Of a stretch of DNA of 64,000 bases, positions 44,470-53,052 are shown one piece after another. The DNA is taken from the NCBI GenBank assembly GCA_964389675.1, contig CAYMEV010000018.1, positions 15,564 through 79,563 of the forward strand, in the 5' to 3' direction. The translations under genes and the position numbers were made by a program. The DNA comes from CAYMEV01 sp964389675 [NCBI: uncultured Candidatus Sumerlaeota bacterium]. GTDB taxonomy: Bacteria > CAYMEV01. The notes below the pieces were generated by a model, which worked only from the letters and a program-made list of their open reading frames with translations, was not told where the DNA came from and made no database searches. Within the stretch, counting starts at the first letter, position 1; each line of letters begins with the position of its first letter.

Positions 44470-46050
44470 TTGGATTATAAAGAAACAATACTACTGGTTG
44501 ATGATGAAAAAGATATCAGGGATACCCTTTCTGAAATACTGCTGATGAAAGGCTATAAATCCATAGCCTGTTCGAACGGACACGAAGCGGTTGAAAAATT
44601 CAAGGATAAAAGCAATAATATAGGCATAGTAATAACTGATATTAATATGCCCAAAATAAGCGGACTGGAGCTGTTAAAGATCCTTAACGGGATTGATGAC
44701 ACGATAATAGCCATAATAATCACTGCATATGCAACCAGGGATGCAGCTATCGAAGCACTTAAATACGGTGCATATGATTTTATAAAAAAGCCTTTCAATA
44801 TTGTTGAGCTGACTTTGATCCTCAAGAGAGCTGTTGAGAAGAGACAGCTCATACTCCAGAATACAGAGTATCAGAAGCACCTTGAGGACATGGTAAAGAT
44901 AAGGACCCAGCAGATAGAAGAGCTTAACCTCTACCTGGGCGACCTTAATAAGCTGGGTATTGAAAACAGGAAGGACATACTCCTTTCTTCAAAGCTGATG
45001 AACGTCAACAGTTTTATAAGGGCAAATTTCAATGCAGACAGCTATGCATTGTTAGTATATGACAGGAGCAATGATAAATTCACCACTTATCTGCATAATA
45101 TTGAAGATGAAAACCTGAAGCTTGATTTTGATAATGAGGCACAGGAAAAATTCCTTGAAATGCTTAACATAAACATCTCATCATCACTCCTGGTCTATAA
45201 TGAATCTGATCCTGAAATAGAGAACAGCAGGATATTCGCCTTTGATAAAAAAATCTATATTTTCCCTTTCAGCAAGGACATATATACCGGGTGCGTCTAT
45301 CTTGGCTTTTATAAGACAAAGCCAAAACTGGAGATTGACACTATGCTGAAACCCATGCTCAGGGAGCTTGAATCAGCACTTGAGAACAATTACCTGGTTC
45401 AGAAGCACAATGAGGAGCTTAAAAGAATGTTCCTCTCCTCTGTCCAGACTCATGCACACACCATAGAGGCCAAGGACCCCTATACAAAAGGGCACTGCAA
45501 CAGGGTCGAGATATACTCACAGCTTATAGCGATAGAGCTGAACATGTCAGAAGAAGAAAGGTTTGAACTGCAGATCGCATGCCTGCTTCACGATATAGGC
45601 AAGATAGGGGTAAGTGAGAGGATACTGTCCAAACCCTCAAAGCTGACCGAGGAAGAGATGGATCAGATGAAGCTTCATCCAGTTATCGGGGGAGAAATAG
45701 TCAAGGACCTTTATGGCTTCAATATTGCACCTATAATTAAGCATCACCATGAAAGGTATGACGGCAGGGGTTATCCTGAAGGCCTTGCCGGTGAGAATAT
45801 CCCTCTTGGTGCAAGGATAATAGCCGTAGCTGATACATTTGATGCAATGACATCAGACAGGCCTTACAGAAAGAGCCTTTCAAAGGATATCGCAGTAAAT
45901 GAACTGATCATATTCAAAGGAAAGCAGTTCGACCCCTTTATCGTCGATGCTTTTCTCAAAAACCCGGAAAAGATCGAAAAACTTCACAATAACCTTAAGA
46001 AAATGAGATTCAATCAGCTGACTTCACTGATAACATGCTCGGAAATCTGA
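44470..46050 (+). CDS. HD-GYP response regulator (c-di-GMP phosphodiesterase)
   Basis: A 526-residue regulator. REC (about 1-120) has LLVDDEKD, acceptor IVITDINMP and KKPF. A coiled coil follows (about 125-165), then a GAF-like central domain without clear motif (about 170-305). The HD-GYP domain (about 325-510) is complete: HTIEAKDPYTKGHCNRV, CLLHDIGKIGVSERIL, HPVIGGEIV, IKHHHERYDGRGYPEGLAGENIPLGARIIAVADTFDAM. Known: HD-GYP enzymes degrade cyclic di-GMP, opposing GGDEF proteins such as the one at 29073-30821. The start is TTG (44470) behind AAAGG. Confidence 0.93.
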   Translation: MDYKETILLVDDEKDIRDTLSEILLMKGYKSIACSNGHEAVEKFKDKSNNIGIVITDINMPKISGLELLKILNGIDDTIIAIIITAYATRDAAIEALKYGAYDFIKKPFNIVELTLILKRAVEKRQLILQNTEYQKHLEDMVKIRTQQIEELNLYLGDLNKLGIENRKDILLSSKLMNVNSFIRANFNADSYALLVYDRSNDKFTTYLHNIEDENLKLDFDNEAQEKFLEMLNINISSSLLVYNESDPEIENSRIFAFDKKIYIFPFSKDIYTGCVYLGFYKTKPKLEIDTMLKPMLRELESALENNYLVQKHNEELKRMFLSSVQTHAHTIEAKDPYTKGHCNRVEIYSQLIAIELNMSEEERFELQIACLLHDIGKIGVSERILSKPSKLTEEEMDQMKLHPVIGGEIVKDLYGFNIAPIIKHHHERYDGRGYPEGLAGENIPLGARIIAVADTFDAMTSDRPYRKSLSKDIAVNELIIFKGKQFDPFIVDAFLKNPEKIEKLHNNLKKMRFNQLTSLITCSEI

Positions 46051-46152
46051 TCTGCCCGGATGATCAATGACCGGATAAAACAGCCTGCAGATTCTGCTAA
46101 ATTATCGCAAAAGCATTCTATATATAAAGGATAAAGAGAAAGGAGGATAAAA

Positions 46153-46617
46153 ATGCTCAAAGAAGGGACTAAAGCACCTGATTTCAAATTGATGGGTCAT
46201 GATGGGGAAGACATCTCCCTTAAAGATTTTTCAGGCAGGAAGGTCGTTCTCTATTTTTACCCCAAGGATAATACACCGGGCTGCACAAAAGAGGCATGCA
46301 GCATAAGGGATGTTTATGATGATATACTTGATGCCGGGGCCGTGGTCCTTGGGATAAGCAAGGACAAGCCTGATTCGCATGTTAAATTCAGAAGGAAGTT
46401 CAGCCTTCCCTTTTACCTGCTGAGCGATCCTGAAGCCAAGGTCATTGAAGCATACCAGGCATGGAAGAAAAAGACCATGTTCGGAAAAAGCTTCATGGGT
46501 ATCCTGCGGTGCACATATATAATTGATGAAGAAGGGATAATCATAAAAAGCTTTCCCAAAGTCAGGCCGGATGAACATGGCAGAGAGATACTTGAATTTT
46601 TGAAAAGCAGTCTGTGA
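46153..46617 (+). CDS. bcp: Thiol peroxidase of the BCP/PrxQ group
   Basis: A 154-residue peroxiredoxin reducing H2O2 and organic peroxides with thioredoxin. FYPKDNTPGCTKEACSIRD holds the peroxidatic Cys44 and resolving Cys49, the spacing of atypical 2-Cys BCP enzymes. Cytoplasmic. AGGAGG ribosome-binding site. It ends the plus-strand run and is convergent with the gene at 46686-47537. Confidence 0.96.
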   Translation: MLKEGTKAPDFKLMGHDGEDISLKDFSGRKVVLYFYPKDNTPGCTKEACSIRDVYDDILDAGAVVLGISKDKPDSHVKFRRKFSLPFYLLSDPEAKVIEAYQAWKKKTMFGKSFMGILRCTYIIDEEGIIIKSFPKVRPDEHGREILEFLKSSL

Positions 46618-46685
46618 CAGCAGGGCATAAACTGGATAAAGGGTATATCTTCAGCCGTCAAACCCAGGCAGTATCAATCATAAAA

Positions 46686-47537
46686 TCAGGACTGATACCA
46701 GATAAGCCAGCCCTTCCTGAGCCAGGACCTGCTGAGATTGATCCTGTAGCCATCTCCTGCCAGTTTTCTGGCTGAAGCCTCAAACCACTGGCGCCTGCCC
46801 CAGATGTCATGAACCCTTGTGCTTAAAGCGGACTTTTCCCATGCACTCAGGAAATCACCTGCTGATTCACCCCTGACTGCCCTGTGTATATGATTCTTCG
46901 GCAATACAGACCTGAAATCGGAAGGATTAAAGCCCTGCACAAAGTTTGTGCTGAAGATAACAGCTTCATATTTCCATCCCCCTTCCTTTCTTCTCCTCAT
47001 AAGATTAGCTGACCATATGCGCCCGAGCGGATCTGAAGTACCCTCAATCAGCAGGCCTCCCGGAAGGACCGGTTCAGCCATAAGTGCATATGCATCCCGG
47101 ACAAGGCACTCATCATACTGCCTTAGAACATTAAAGGCCCTTATCATCCGTACCCTTTCATAAGTGCCGTCTTCCCCAGGCCTAAGCGGGACATTGAAAC
47201 CTCCCAGGCGGAACTCTACATACTGATCTGCATAGGCAAGGGCTGATCTTACCCTCTCATGACTGATCTCCACCCCTATTATGCGAAGCCTGCTGTTCAG
47301 CCTCCTGAGCCTGCATGATGTCTCCACAGTGGTTTTGGGAGAATCCCCATACCCCAGGTCAATAAAGCAGGACCCTCCAAAAACCCCGTCTTCCCTCATT
47401 ATAAGCCCTGGATCATATCTGCAGAGAAAGTGATCCACCCTTCTTAATCTGTTTACGGCAGTCTTACCCCTCGTAATACCCCCGGCAGGCCTTCCGGGCC
47501 TGCCTGTCCCCACCTTTTTTATCCTTTTCTTATCCAC
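46686..47537 (-). CDS. Putative SAM-dependent methyltransferase
   Basis: A 283-residue protein with a basic N-terminus (KKRIKKVGTGRPGRPAGG). A Rossmann-like segment follows, CFIDLGYGDSPKTTVETSCRL (motif I like, the DLGYGxxPxTT form), then RIIGVEISHERV and YERVRMIRAFNVLRQYDECLV. The C-terminal part is Arg/Trp-rich (WRRRKEGGWK-type, DIWGRRQWFEASARKL). Substrate unknown. It starts with GTG at 47537 and has a poor ribosome-binding site. It is the last gene of the minus-strand signalling group, with a 137-base gap in front that holds no other gene. Confidence 0.65.
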   Translation of the reverse strand: MDKKRIKKVGTGRPGRPAGGITRGKTAVNRLRRVDHFLCRYDPGLIMREDGVFGGSCFIDLGYGDSPKTTVETSCRLRRLNSRLRIIGVEISHERVRSALAYADQYVEFRLGGFNVPLRPGEDGTYERVRMIRAFNVLRQYDECLVRDAYALMAEPVLPGGLLIEGTSDPLGRIWSANLMRRRKEGGWKYEAVIFSTNFVQGFNPSDFRSVLPKNHIHRAVRGESAGDFLSAWEKSALSTRVHDIWGRRQWFEASARKLAGDGYRINLSRSWLRKGWLIWYQS

Positions 47538-47674
47538 AGCAATTCTCTTTATCAGCCGGTATTTTGGTCTGAGGATGCTAAACGCTTATCCAGGAGAAAT
47601 AGATATTAAGGATTTCTGTCTTTTATTCAAGATTTAAATCAGGTATGGCATACAGCTTTAATGGAGGCGGGAAT

Positions 47675-49978
47675 TCAGTCTTCAGTGCCGAGATTGATCA
47701 TCTTGTGGTCCCTGAGATAATCCTTGAAGGATACCTTCTTAAGGTTTGAAAGCCTCTCTACAATATCCTTCATCTTTCCGAGGCTTGAGAGGATTCTTTC
47801 TACATATTCCATGTTCTGCGGAGCTGTCATCTTTATCAGTTCGGCATTTATGCTGGCCGTTGTAAGAGGGTTGTTCAGTTCATGGGATATGCTCGCTATC
47901 ATGGCTTTTACAGTCTCAATCTTTTCTATTTCCAGTATATGCTGTTTAAGCAGGCTGTTCTCAAGGCTGTGTATCATTCTTAGCTCCAGCTCTTCAAGCT
48001 TGAATGGAACAAACATGATATCGTCGATACCTGACCCGAATATCTCTCTTGAAATATTCTTTGAGCTGCACATGAGTATGATCGGGCAGTCCTTCTTCTC
48101 CTTGATGGCTTTAATAAGCTCTATGTTTTTCGGATTGTCCTCCACAATACCATAATCAAGAAGTATTATATTCGGGTCATAGGCCTGTGTCTTCTCAATA
48201 ATATCAGATATCAGATAAACCTCTGATACATCAAATCCGATCAGCTTCACATAGTCCTTTATAAGCTTGAAATACTCAGTATCCTTCTTGAAGAAGACAA
48301 GCACCCTGTTCTGGTCCTTTTCGATATAGGTCCTGAACTTGGGTTCAAATTTATAAACAAGGTTGACCGTTTCCTCAGAGCTTACAGATGCCAGGCTCTG
48401 TGAGAACAATATGGACATTTTGCCCTTCCTGTCCCTTTGCCTTGAAAAAGAGATCTTATTCCTCAGCATATCTGAATAGGACTTGACATCGAGCATGACC
48501 TTCTCATCAAGAAAATCGTTTAAGGACCTTTCCTCCAGAAAAATAGGGCCATTGACATACTCTATATCAAGGGCGAATTTCCTTTCATCAAGCTTCAGGG
48601 TTATCTCAGCGCCATCTTCAAGAATATCAACAATATTATATAAAATCTCTGATATAACCTCTTTTATATAGCTGAAATCTCCCTTTATATACAGCTTCTT
48701 ATTTGCAGGCCTTTTGAAGAACACCTTTATATCCTTAAGGTATGCATACGGGAAAATATTTTTGTATATCTCTGATACCAGGCTGGTAATATTTATATCA
48801 TAAGATTCAAATACCGGTGCATCCAGAGCAGGAAGTTCAGCCTTTATAAGCTCAGAGATTATGTTTTTCAGCTCATTGTGCATTGTGCCCAGCAATGTAT
48901 GAAGATCGCTGTTATTTTGGACCGTTTCGGTCTCCAGGAGATCTGCTATGCCCTGAAGGGGATCATCAAGGCCCTCTTTCAGGTGGCTGAGGAGGCGGTT
49001 CTTATAAAGCTCGAAATTCTTGCTCACCTTATCCCTGTAGTACCTGTCTTTCTGCTTGATTGTCTTTGTATAATAATTTGAATTGTTTATGGCAATGGCC
49101 GCAATACTGGCTATTGATTCAAAGAACCCGATGTCTTCCTTATTGAACACACCTGCTTTTTCACGATGGTCCAGATATATAATGCCCAGTATATTGTCCT
49201 TTGACTTGACCGGTGATGCAAGAACTGACCTTATCCTTGAGGCAATGACGGACTCACTGTCTATGGTCTTGTCGATCATTGCATCTTCAATAAGTATGGT
49301 TTTCTTTTCAGCCTGTACTTTTTCAATAATGACACGGCTCATTGAAAAGCTGGTCTTTGTCTGAATCTCTCTTTCTATCTTATGGGCAGTAAGGGGCATA
49401 AGTATGTCCTCCGGCAGTTTGTTAATAAGGATTGCACCCCTTTCAGAACCCATGATCTCCATGACCTTGTTCAGCAGCTTATCAAGAATATCCTCAAGAT
49501 CCCAGCTTGAATTTATTATACCTATAAACTGGTATATGCTGTTGAGTTTCTTTATGATATCAAGCACTTCCTCCCTGAGTATATTGAAATCCCTGCATGA
49601 CTGGTCTTTTGTAATTGCATCAAGATGCTCTCTTAAATTCAGGGTTATAAGGTCTGTATGCGTTTCAACCCCTGAATTCTCAATAATGGGAGGATTATCC
49701 AGCACATCAAAAACATATCTTCCAACCTCGACAATGTCTCCGTTTTTAAGCTTCGCTTTTTTGTTGATCCGTATATCATTCACATATACGCCGTTTTTGC
49801 TTTCCAGGTCACTGATGATCAGGTTTCCATTCTCGTTCTGCAGGATTGTATGCTTTCTGGATATCTCAAGGTCATTCAGAATAATATCGCATTCTTTTGA
49901 CCTGCCTATGGAGACAGGCTTGTTCTTTATTTCGTAAATCTTGTTTGAGGATTTTTCATAAATATACATATTATCCAA
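47675..49978 (-). CDS. FHA-GAF signalling protein with rearranged kinase core (REC then terminal HisKA)
   Basis: A 767-residue cytoplasmic protein. FHA at about 1-95 (SIGRSKECDIIL, ISRKHTIL, SDLESKNGVYVND); GAF at about 145-300 (ERGAILINK, VLASPVKSKDNILGIIYLDHREKAGVFN). Residues about 310-520 look like an eroded kinase core: a HisKA-like helix pair (SHLKEGLDDPLQGIADLLE) and an HATPase-like part keeping an N-box-like ILYNIVDIL but no DxGxG. REC at about 530-655 (NIILLDYG, VPFK). Then a canonical H-box ISHELNNPLTTASINAEL with H699, after which the protein stops; no ATPase follows in any frame up to the next gene. It overlaps the upstream pseudo-receiver gene by 8 bp. Possibly a phosphotransfer or scaffold protein needing a partner kinase. 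Confidence 0.85.
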   Translation of the reverse strand: MDNMYIYEKSSNKIYEIKNKPVSIGRSKECDIILNDLEISRKHTILQNENGNLIISDLESKNGVYVNDIRINKKAKLKNGDIVEVGRYVFDVLDNPPIIENSGVETHTDLITLNLREHLDAITKDQSCRDFNILREEVLDIIKKLNSIYQFIGIINSSWDLEDILDKLLNKVMEIMGSERGAILINKLPEDILMPLTAHKIEREIQTKTSFSMSRVIIEKVQAEKKTILIEDAMIDKTIDSESVIASRIRSVLASPVKSKDNILGIIYLDHREKAGVFNKEDIGFFESIASIAAIAINNSNYYTKTIKQKDRYYRDKVSKNFELYKNRLLSHLKEGLDDPLQGIADLLETETVQNNSDLHTLLGTMHNELKNIISELIKAELPALDAPVFESYDINITSLVSEIYKNIFPYAYLKDIKVFFKRPANKKLYIKGDFSYIKEVISEILYNIVDILEDGAEITLKLDERKFALDIEYVNGPIFLEERSLNDFLDEKVMLDVKSYSDMLRNKISFSRQRDRKGKMSILFSQSLASVSSEETVNLVYKFEPKFRTYIEKDQNRVLVFFKKDTEYFKLIKDYVKLIGFDVSEVYLISDIIEKTQAYDPNIILLDYGIVEDNPKNIELIKAIKEKKDCPIILMCSSKNISREIFGSGIDDIMFVPFKLEELELRMIHSLENSLLKQHILEIEKIETVKAMIASISHELNNPLTTASINAELIKMTAPQNMEYVERILSSLGKMKDIVERLSNLKKVSFKDYLRDHKMINLGTED

Positions 49979-50693
49979 TCACTTCTCTTATTTTTTTTAC
50001 CAGGGCCTGTTCACTTACCGGTTTTATAAGATAGCTGTCCACACCAAGGCGGACAGCCTTCAGTATATTTTCATAATCATTTTCTGCATCAAGTATGATA
50101 AATGGTATCCTTTTATATTCCTCATTGTTTTTTATTATCCTTAAAAGACTTAGACTGTCGTGCTTTCGGCTGTTATTGCTGTATAATATCATATCTGCCG
50201 CTTCCTTTCTGAGCCTGGTGAGGGCATCTAAACCGTCAAGCCCTGTATTGGCGTTGAATCCCACTTTATTAAGCATATCTGCAAGCTGGTTTCTCAAAGC
50301 TGTATTATGCTCTATAAGAAGTATGTTTTTCCTTTTTAACCTGCTTTTATCAGCCGGACAGCTATATTGCCTGAGTTTGATACCTATTCCCTTATTCTCC
50401 AGCTGGAGCTTTATATCCAGGGCATATCTCCTGTCTATACGTGAACACAGCTTAAAAGGCAATTCATCAGGCATCTCTGGACCCTGCAAGGATACAGCTG
50501 AATAAGGCCATTTGGCATAGTTTTTCACAGATTCACTCAGTATAAATGGGTCCTTACAGCTGACAACCAGAATATCAACTGGCTCAGCAATAAAAATTAC
50601 AGGGCTTCCGCATTCAGGGCATTTTGTGATATTATTCGCTATATCGCTTTCCCCGGTACTGAAACTGCATTCAATACAAACATAAATTCCCAT
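49971..50693 (-). CDS. Zinc-ribbon protein with a pseudo-receiver domain
   Basis: A 240-residue protein. Residues 5-31 form a zinc ribbon (CIECSF and CPECGSP). The middle (about 35-115) is unassigned. Residues about 120-240 are a receiver fold (KNILLIEHNTALRNQLADML, GLDGLDALTRLR, IPFIILDAEND, SYLIKPVSEQALVKKI), but the acceptor strand reads DMILYSNNSR, so the phosphorylated Asp is missing and the acidic pair is EH. Not a normal response regulator. It overlaps the FHA-GAF gene by 8 bp, so the two products are probably made and used together. Partners are unknown. Confidence 0.8.
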   Translation of the reverse strand: MGIYVCIECSFSTGESDIANNITKCPECGSPVIFIAEPVDILVVSCKDPFILSESVKNYAKWPYSAVSLQGPEMPDELPFKLCSRIDRRYALDIKLQLENKGIGIKLRQYSCPADKSRLKRKNILLIEHNTALRNQLADMLNKVGFNANTGLDGLDALTRLRKEAADMILYSNNSRKHDSLSLLRIIKNNEEYKRIPFIILDAENDYENILKAVRLGVDSYLIKPVSEQALVKKIREVIG

Positions 50694-50790
50694 TTTAACT
50701 TCTTCCCTAAAGCCTGTTTATAAGAATAAATCCTTTCCTTATCTTTGTCAATCTATAATTATTCAAAAAAATCAGGGTATCATGTGATAT

Positions 50791-53016
50791 TCAGTCAATA
50801 TCCCGAAGCTTGAAGCTCTGTATGAATTCAGTCTTTTTGAAAAGCTTGGCCAGTATATTATACTGGTAGATGGATGACAGTCTGAATAACAGCGTAATAG
50901 TGCTTGTCTCACCCTCATCCGCATGACTGACGCTCAGCAGGAGAATGTCTTCAAGCCTTTCAAGTGATTTGAGCAGTTTTTCAAGATTGCCTATCCTGTT
51001 TTCTGCAATAATAACTGCGGGAACATCAACATTTTTTTTATAACTGCCCCATTTTAGAGGGATGCATTCATTCGGTTCGGCAATATGCTTGATCCCTTCT
51101 TTATCCAGTCTATGCACATTTAGAAGATTGGACTCCCATACCCCTGTGATATATTCGCCTGGAAGAGGCTTGCATTTTATGCAGAAGGTAAGCTGGCCCT
51201 CTTCTATATCTTCAAGGTTTATTGACTGCTTGTCGAACAGCTTAAAAATGTTCTTGATCTTCCTGGGGATAAGAGACAGGGATTCATTCTCCGCAGCAAC
51301 ATTAAATTCATGAGCGGTATCTATCAGCCTATCAAGCATATAAGGGTCGTCAAGAAGCTTTTTGTATGTCTGGTCAGAATCATTCAGCCCTAATTTCTCC
51401 TCAGCCAGCTCCCAGAATCCTTCATTAAAAAGCACATCATCATTTATCCTGTTCAACTTCAGTTTTGTGGCAAGCTTCTCCCTTCCTTTGCTGACCAGCT
51501 GCATATAATCCTGCCTGTTAAACTGATGGACCAGTATATCCCTGGTAATACTCAGCTCAACCTCATCGATCCAGTCTTTCCTGATCACCAGCTCAGATTC
51601 CAGGGCTTTTATATCCGCCTTGTCATTATTTGACAGCCTGCTTGAGAGCTCTACCTCCCTTCCATTGACATAAGCTGTCATTTCAGGTATCTGATCATTA
51701 ATGCCAAGGTCATTCATTAAAACAAAAAGGTCAAGCACGGTAGAGTTCATCGGGATGATCAGGCTCTGGTTTTCACCTATGAATACGAGTATCTGGGGAG
51801 AGGATACAATATCTTCAAAAATCTTGTAGAATTCCTTTGTAGGCCTGATTGTCTGGACTTCCTTCAAAATCTTTGAAAAGCTGAGGAAAGAACCAAGTAT
51901 ATCCTTCTTTTTCTTTTTTATATTTATTGAAAAATCAGCCTTTTCCTGGATGCTTCTAAGCCTCAGGGCATTCTCCTCTTCACACCTGAATCCAATATTC
52001 ACCGTTCCGTAAGTATCTCCGATCTGAATGAAATGATCGAACATCTCATTTTCCCAGAAAGGGAACATTGGATTGGGCATATTCTGAAAGTGGTTTGTCA
52101 ATATGCCAAGTACCTTACCTATTTCTATCTTGCTTTCCACAGTTATGACAACATTAAGCTCCCTTACGATCTCTGACAGGATCAGCTCATCGAGGACTAT
52201 CGAATCATACTCTATATCCTCAGCCTTATCCTTCCTGAGATATTTCTTTAAAACAGAGAAAAGGTTCTTATTCCTCTTTTCAAGCCTGAGGATCTTTGTA
52301 CCGCTCTTTTTCAGCGCTTTGCTGAGGGTAATCTTAAAGTCCCTGTACTGGCTTTCTATATTTCCCACATGCCTGTCGACCAGGGCATCAAGCTGTCTGT
52401 ATATATCACGGTTCAGATAATAGAGGCAAAGATCCTCCATTTCCCTTGCTGCAAAATAAAGGCCCAGGACCTTGGTAAGAGGAATATACACAGAAAGGGT
52501 TTCAAGCGATATTTCAATTTGTTTTCTCTTAGGCATATTGCCAAGTGTCCTGAGATTATGCATTCTGTCAGCTATCTTTACCAGAATAACCCTTATATCC
52601 CTGGAAGAGTGCAGAAACATCTTCTTCAGGCTTACTTCCTTTCTTTCATCCTTGGTGATCTCAGGAAGCTTCTCCTTTTTTGTGACGCCCTCTACAAGGT
52701 TATAGATCTCATCTCCAAAATCATCCCTGATAGTCTCCCTGAGCTCCTCCCTGCTGGAATCATCAACATCCTCAACCGTATCGTGCAGCAGGGCAGCTGC
52801 TATTGTTGTATTGTCAAGTCCCCACTCTGAAAGTATTATCGCAACACTGAGCGGGTGAAAGAAGTAGGGATTCCGGTCCTTTCTAAACTGGCCTTTGTGG
52901 CAGATATGGGCAAGGTTGTATGCCCTGTAAAGCACCTGCAGGTCGCTGTCAGGAAAGAATCTGGTATAATTGGCTATAATCTTTTCAAATAAATTTATAA
53001 AGGATTCTTTTATCAT
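50791..53016 (-). CDS. RelA/SpoT homologue with intact hydrolase and eroded synthetase domain
   Basis: A 741-residue long RSH. The HD hydrolase (about 25-200) is complete: HPLSVAIILSEWGLD, AALLHDTVEDVD (H78, D79, E82, D83) and VKIADRMHNLRTLGNMP. The region matching the synthetase (about 245-370) keeps overall length but not its motifs: no YDLxxxRI, no RxKD, no GYxSxH, no ExQxRT (for example IQIGDTYGTVNIGFRC stands where GYxSxH is expected). TGS-like (about 410-475), a helical region, a ZFD remnant with CIKCKPLPGEYITGV and an ACT-like end follow. So it probably only degrades (p)ppGpp, complementing the synthetase-only protein at 24145-26325. It lies 36 bases after dxs in the same minus-strand run. 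Confidence 0.88.
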   Translation of the reverse strand: MIKESFINLFEKIIANYTRFFPDSDLQVLYRAYNLAHICHKGQFRKDRNPYFFHPLSVAIILSEWGLDNTTIAAALLHDTVEDVDDSSREELRETIRDDFGDEIYNLVEGVTKKEKLPEITKDERKEVSLKKMFLHSSRDIRVILVKIADRMHNLRTLGNMPKRKQIEISLETLSVYIPLTKVLGLYFAAREMEDLCLYYLNRDIYRQLDALVDRHVGNIESQYRDFKITLSKALKKSGTKILRLEKRNKNLFSVLKKYLRKDKAEDIEYDSIVLDELILSEIVRELNVVITVESKIEIGKVLGILTNHFQNMPNPMFPFWENEMFDHFIQIGDTYGTVNIGFRCEEENALRLRSIQEKADFSINIKKKKKDILGSFLSFSKILKEVQTIRPTKEFYKIFEDIVSSPQILVFIGENQSLIIPMNSTVLDLFVLMNDLGINDQIPEMTAYVNGREVELSSRLSNNDKADIKALESELVIRKDWIDEVELSITRDILVHQFNRQDYMQLVSKGREKLATKLKLNRINDDVLFNEGFWELAEEKLGLNDSDQTYKKLLDDPYMLDRLIDTAHEFNVAAENESLSLIPRKIKNIFKLFDKQSINLEDIEEGQLTFCIKCKPLPGEYITGVWESNLLNVHRLDKEGIKHIAEPNECIPLKWGSYKKNVDVPAVIIAENRIGNLEKLLKSLERLEDILLLSVSHADEGETSTITLLFRLSSIYQYNILAKLFKKTEFIQSFKLRDID

Positions 53017-53052
53017 ATTATTTTTTCAGGGCAATCGTTCAGGATGAACCGG

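Noticed and set aside
47484-47504. GC-rich hairpin (GGCAGGCC/GGCCTGCC) as a terminator
   Set aside because: It lies inside the coding start of the 46686-47537 gene (the RPGRPAGG segment) and the nearest T-run is nine or more bases away.
47538-47674. Frameshifted HATPase domain downstream of the FHA-GAF protein
   Set aside because: Only 137 bases are available before the next gene, and none of the frames shows N-box or G-box motifs.
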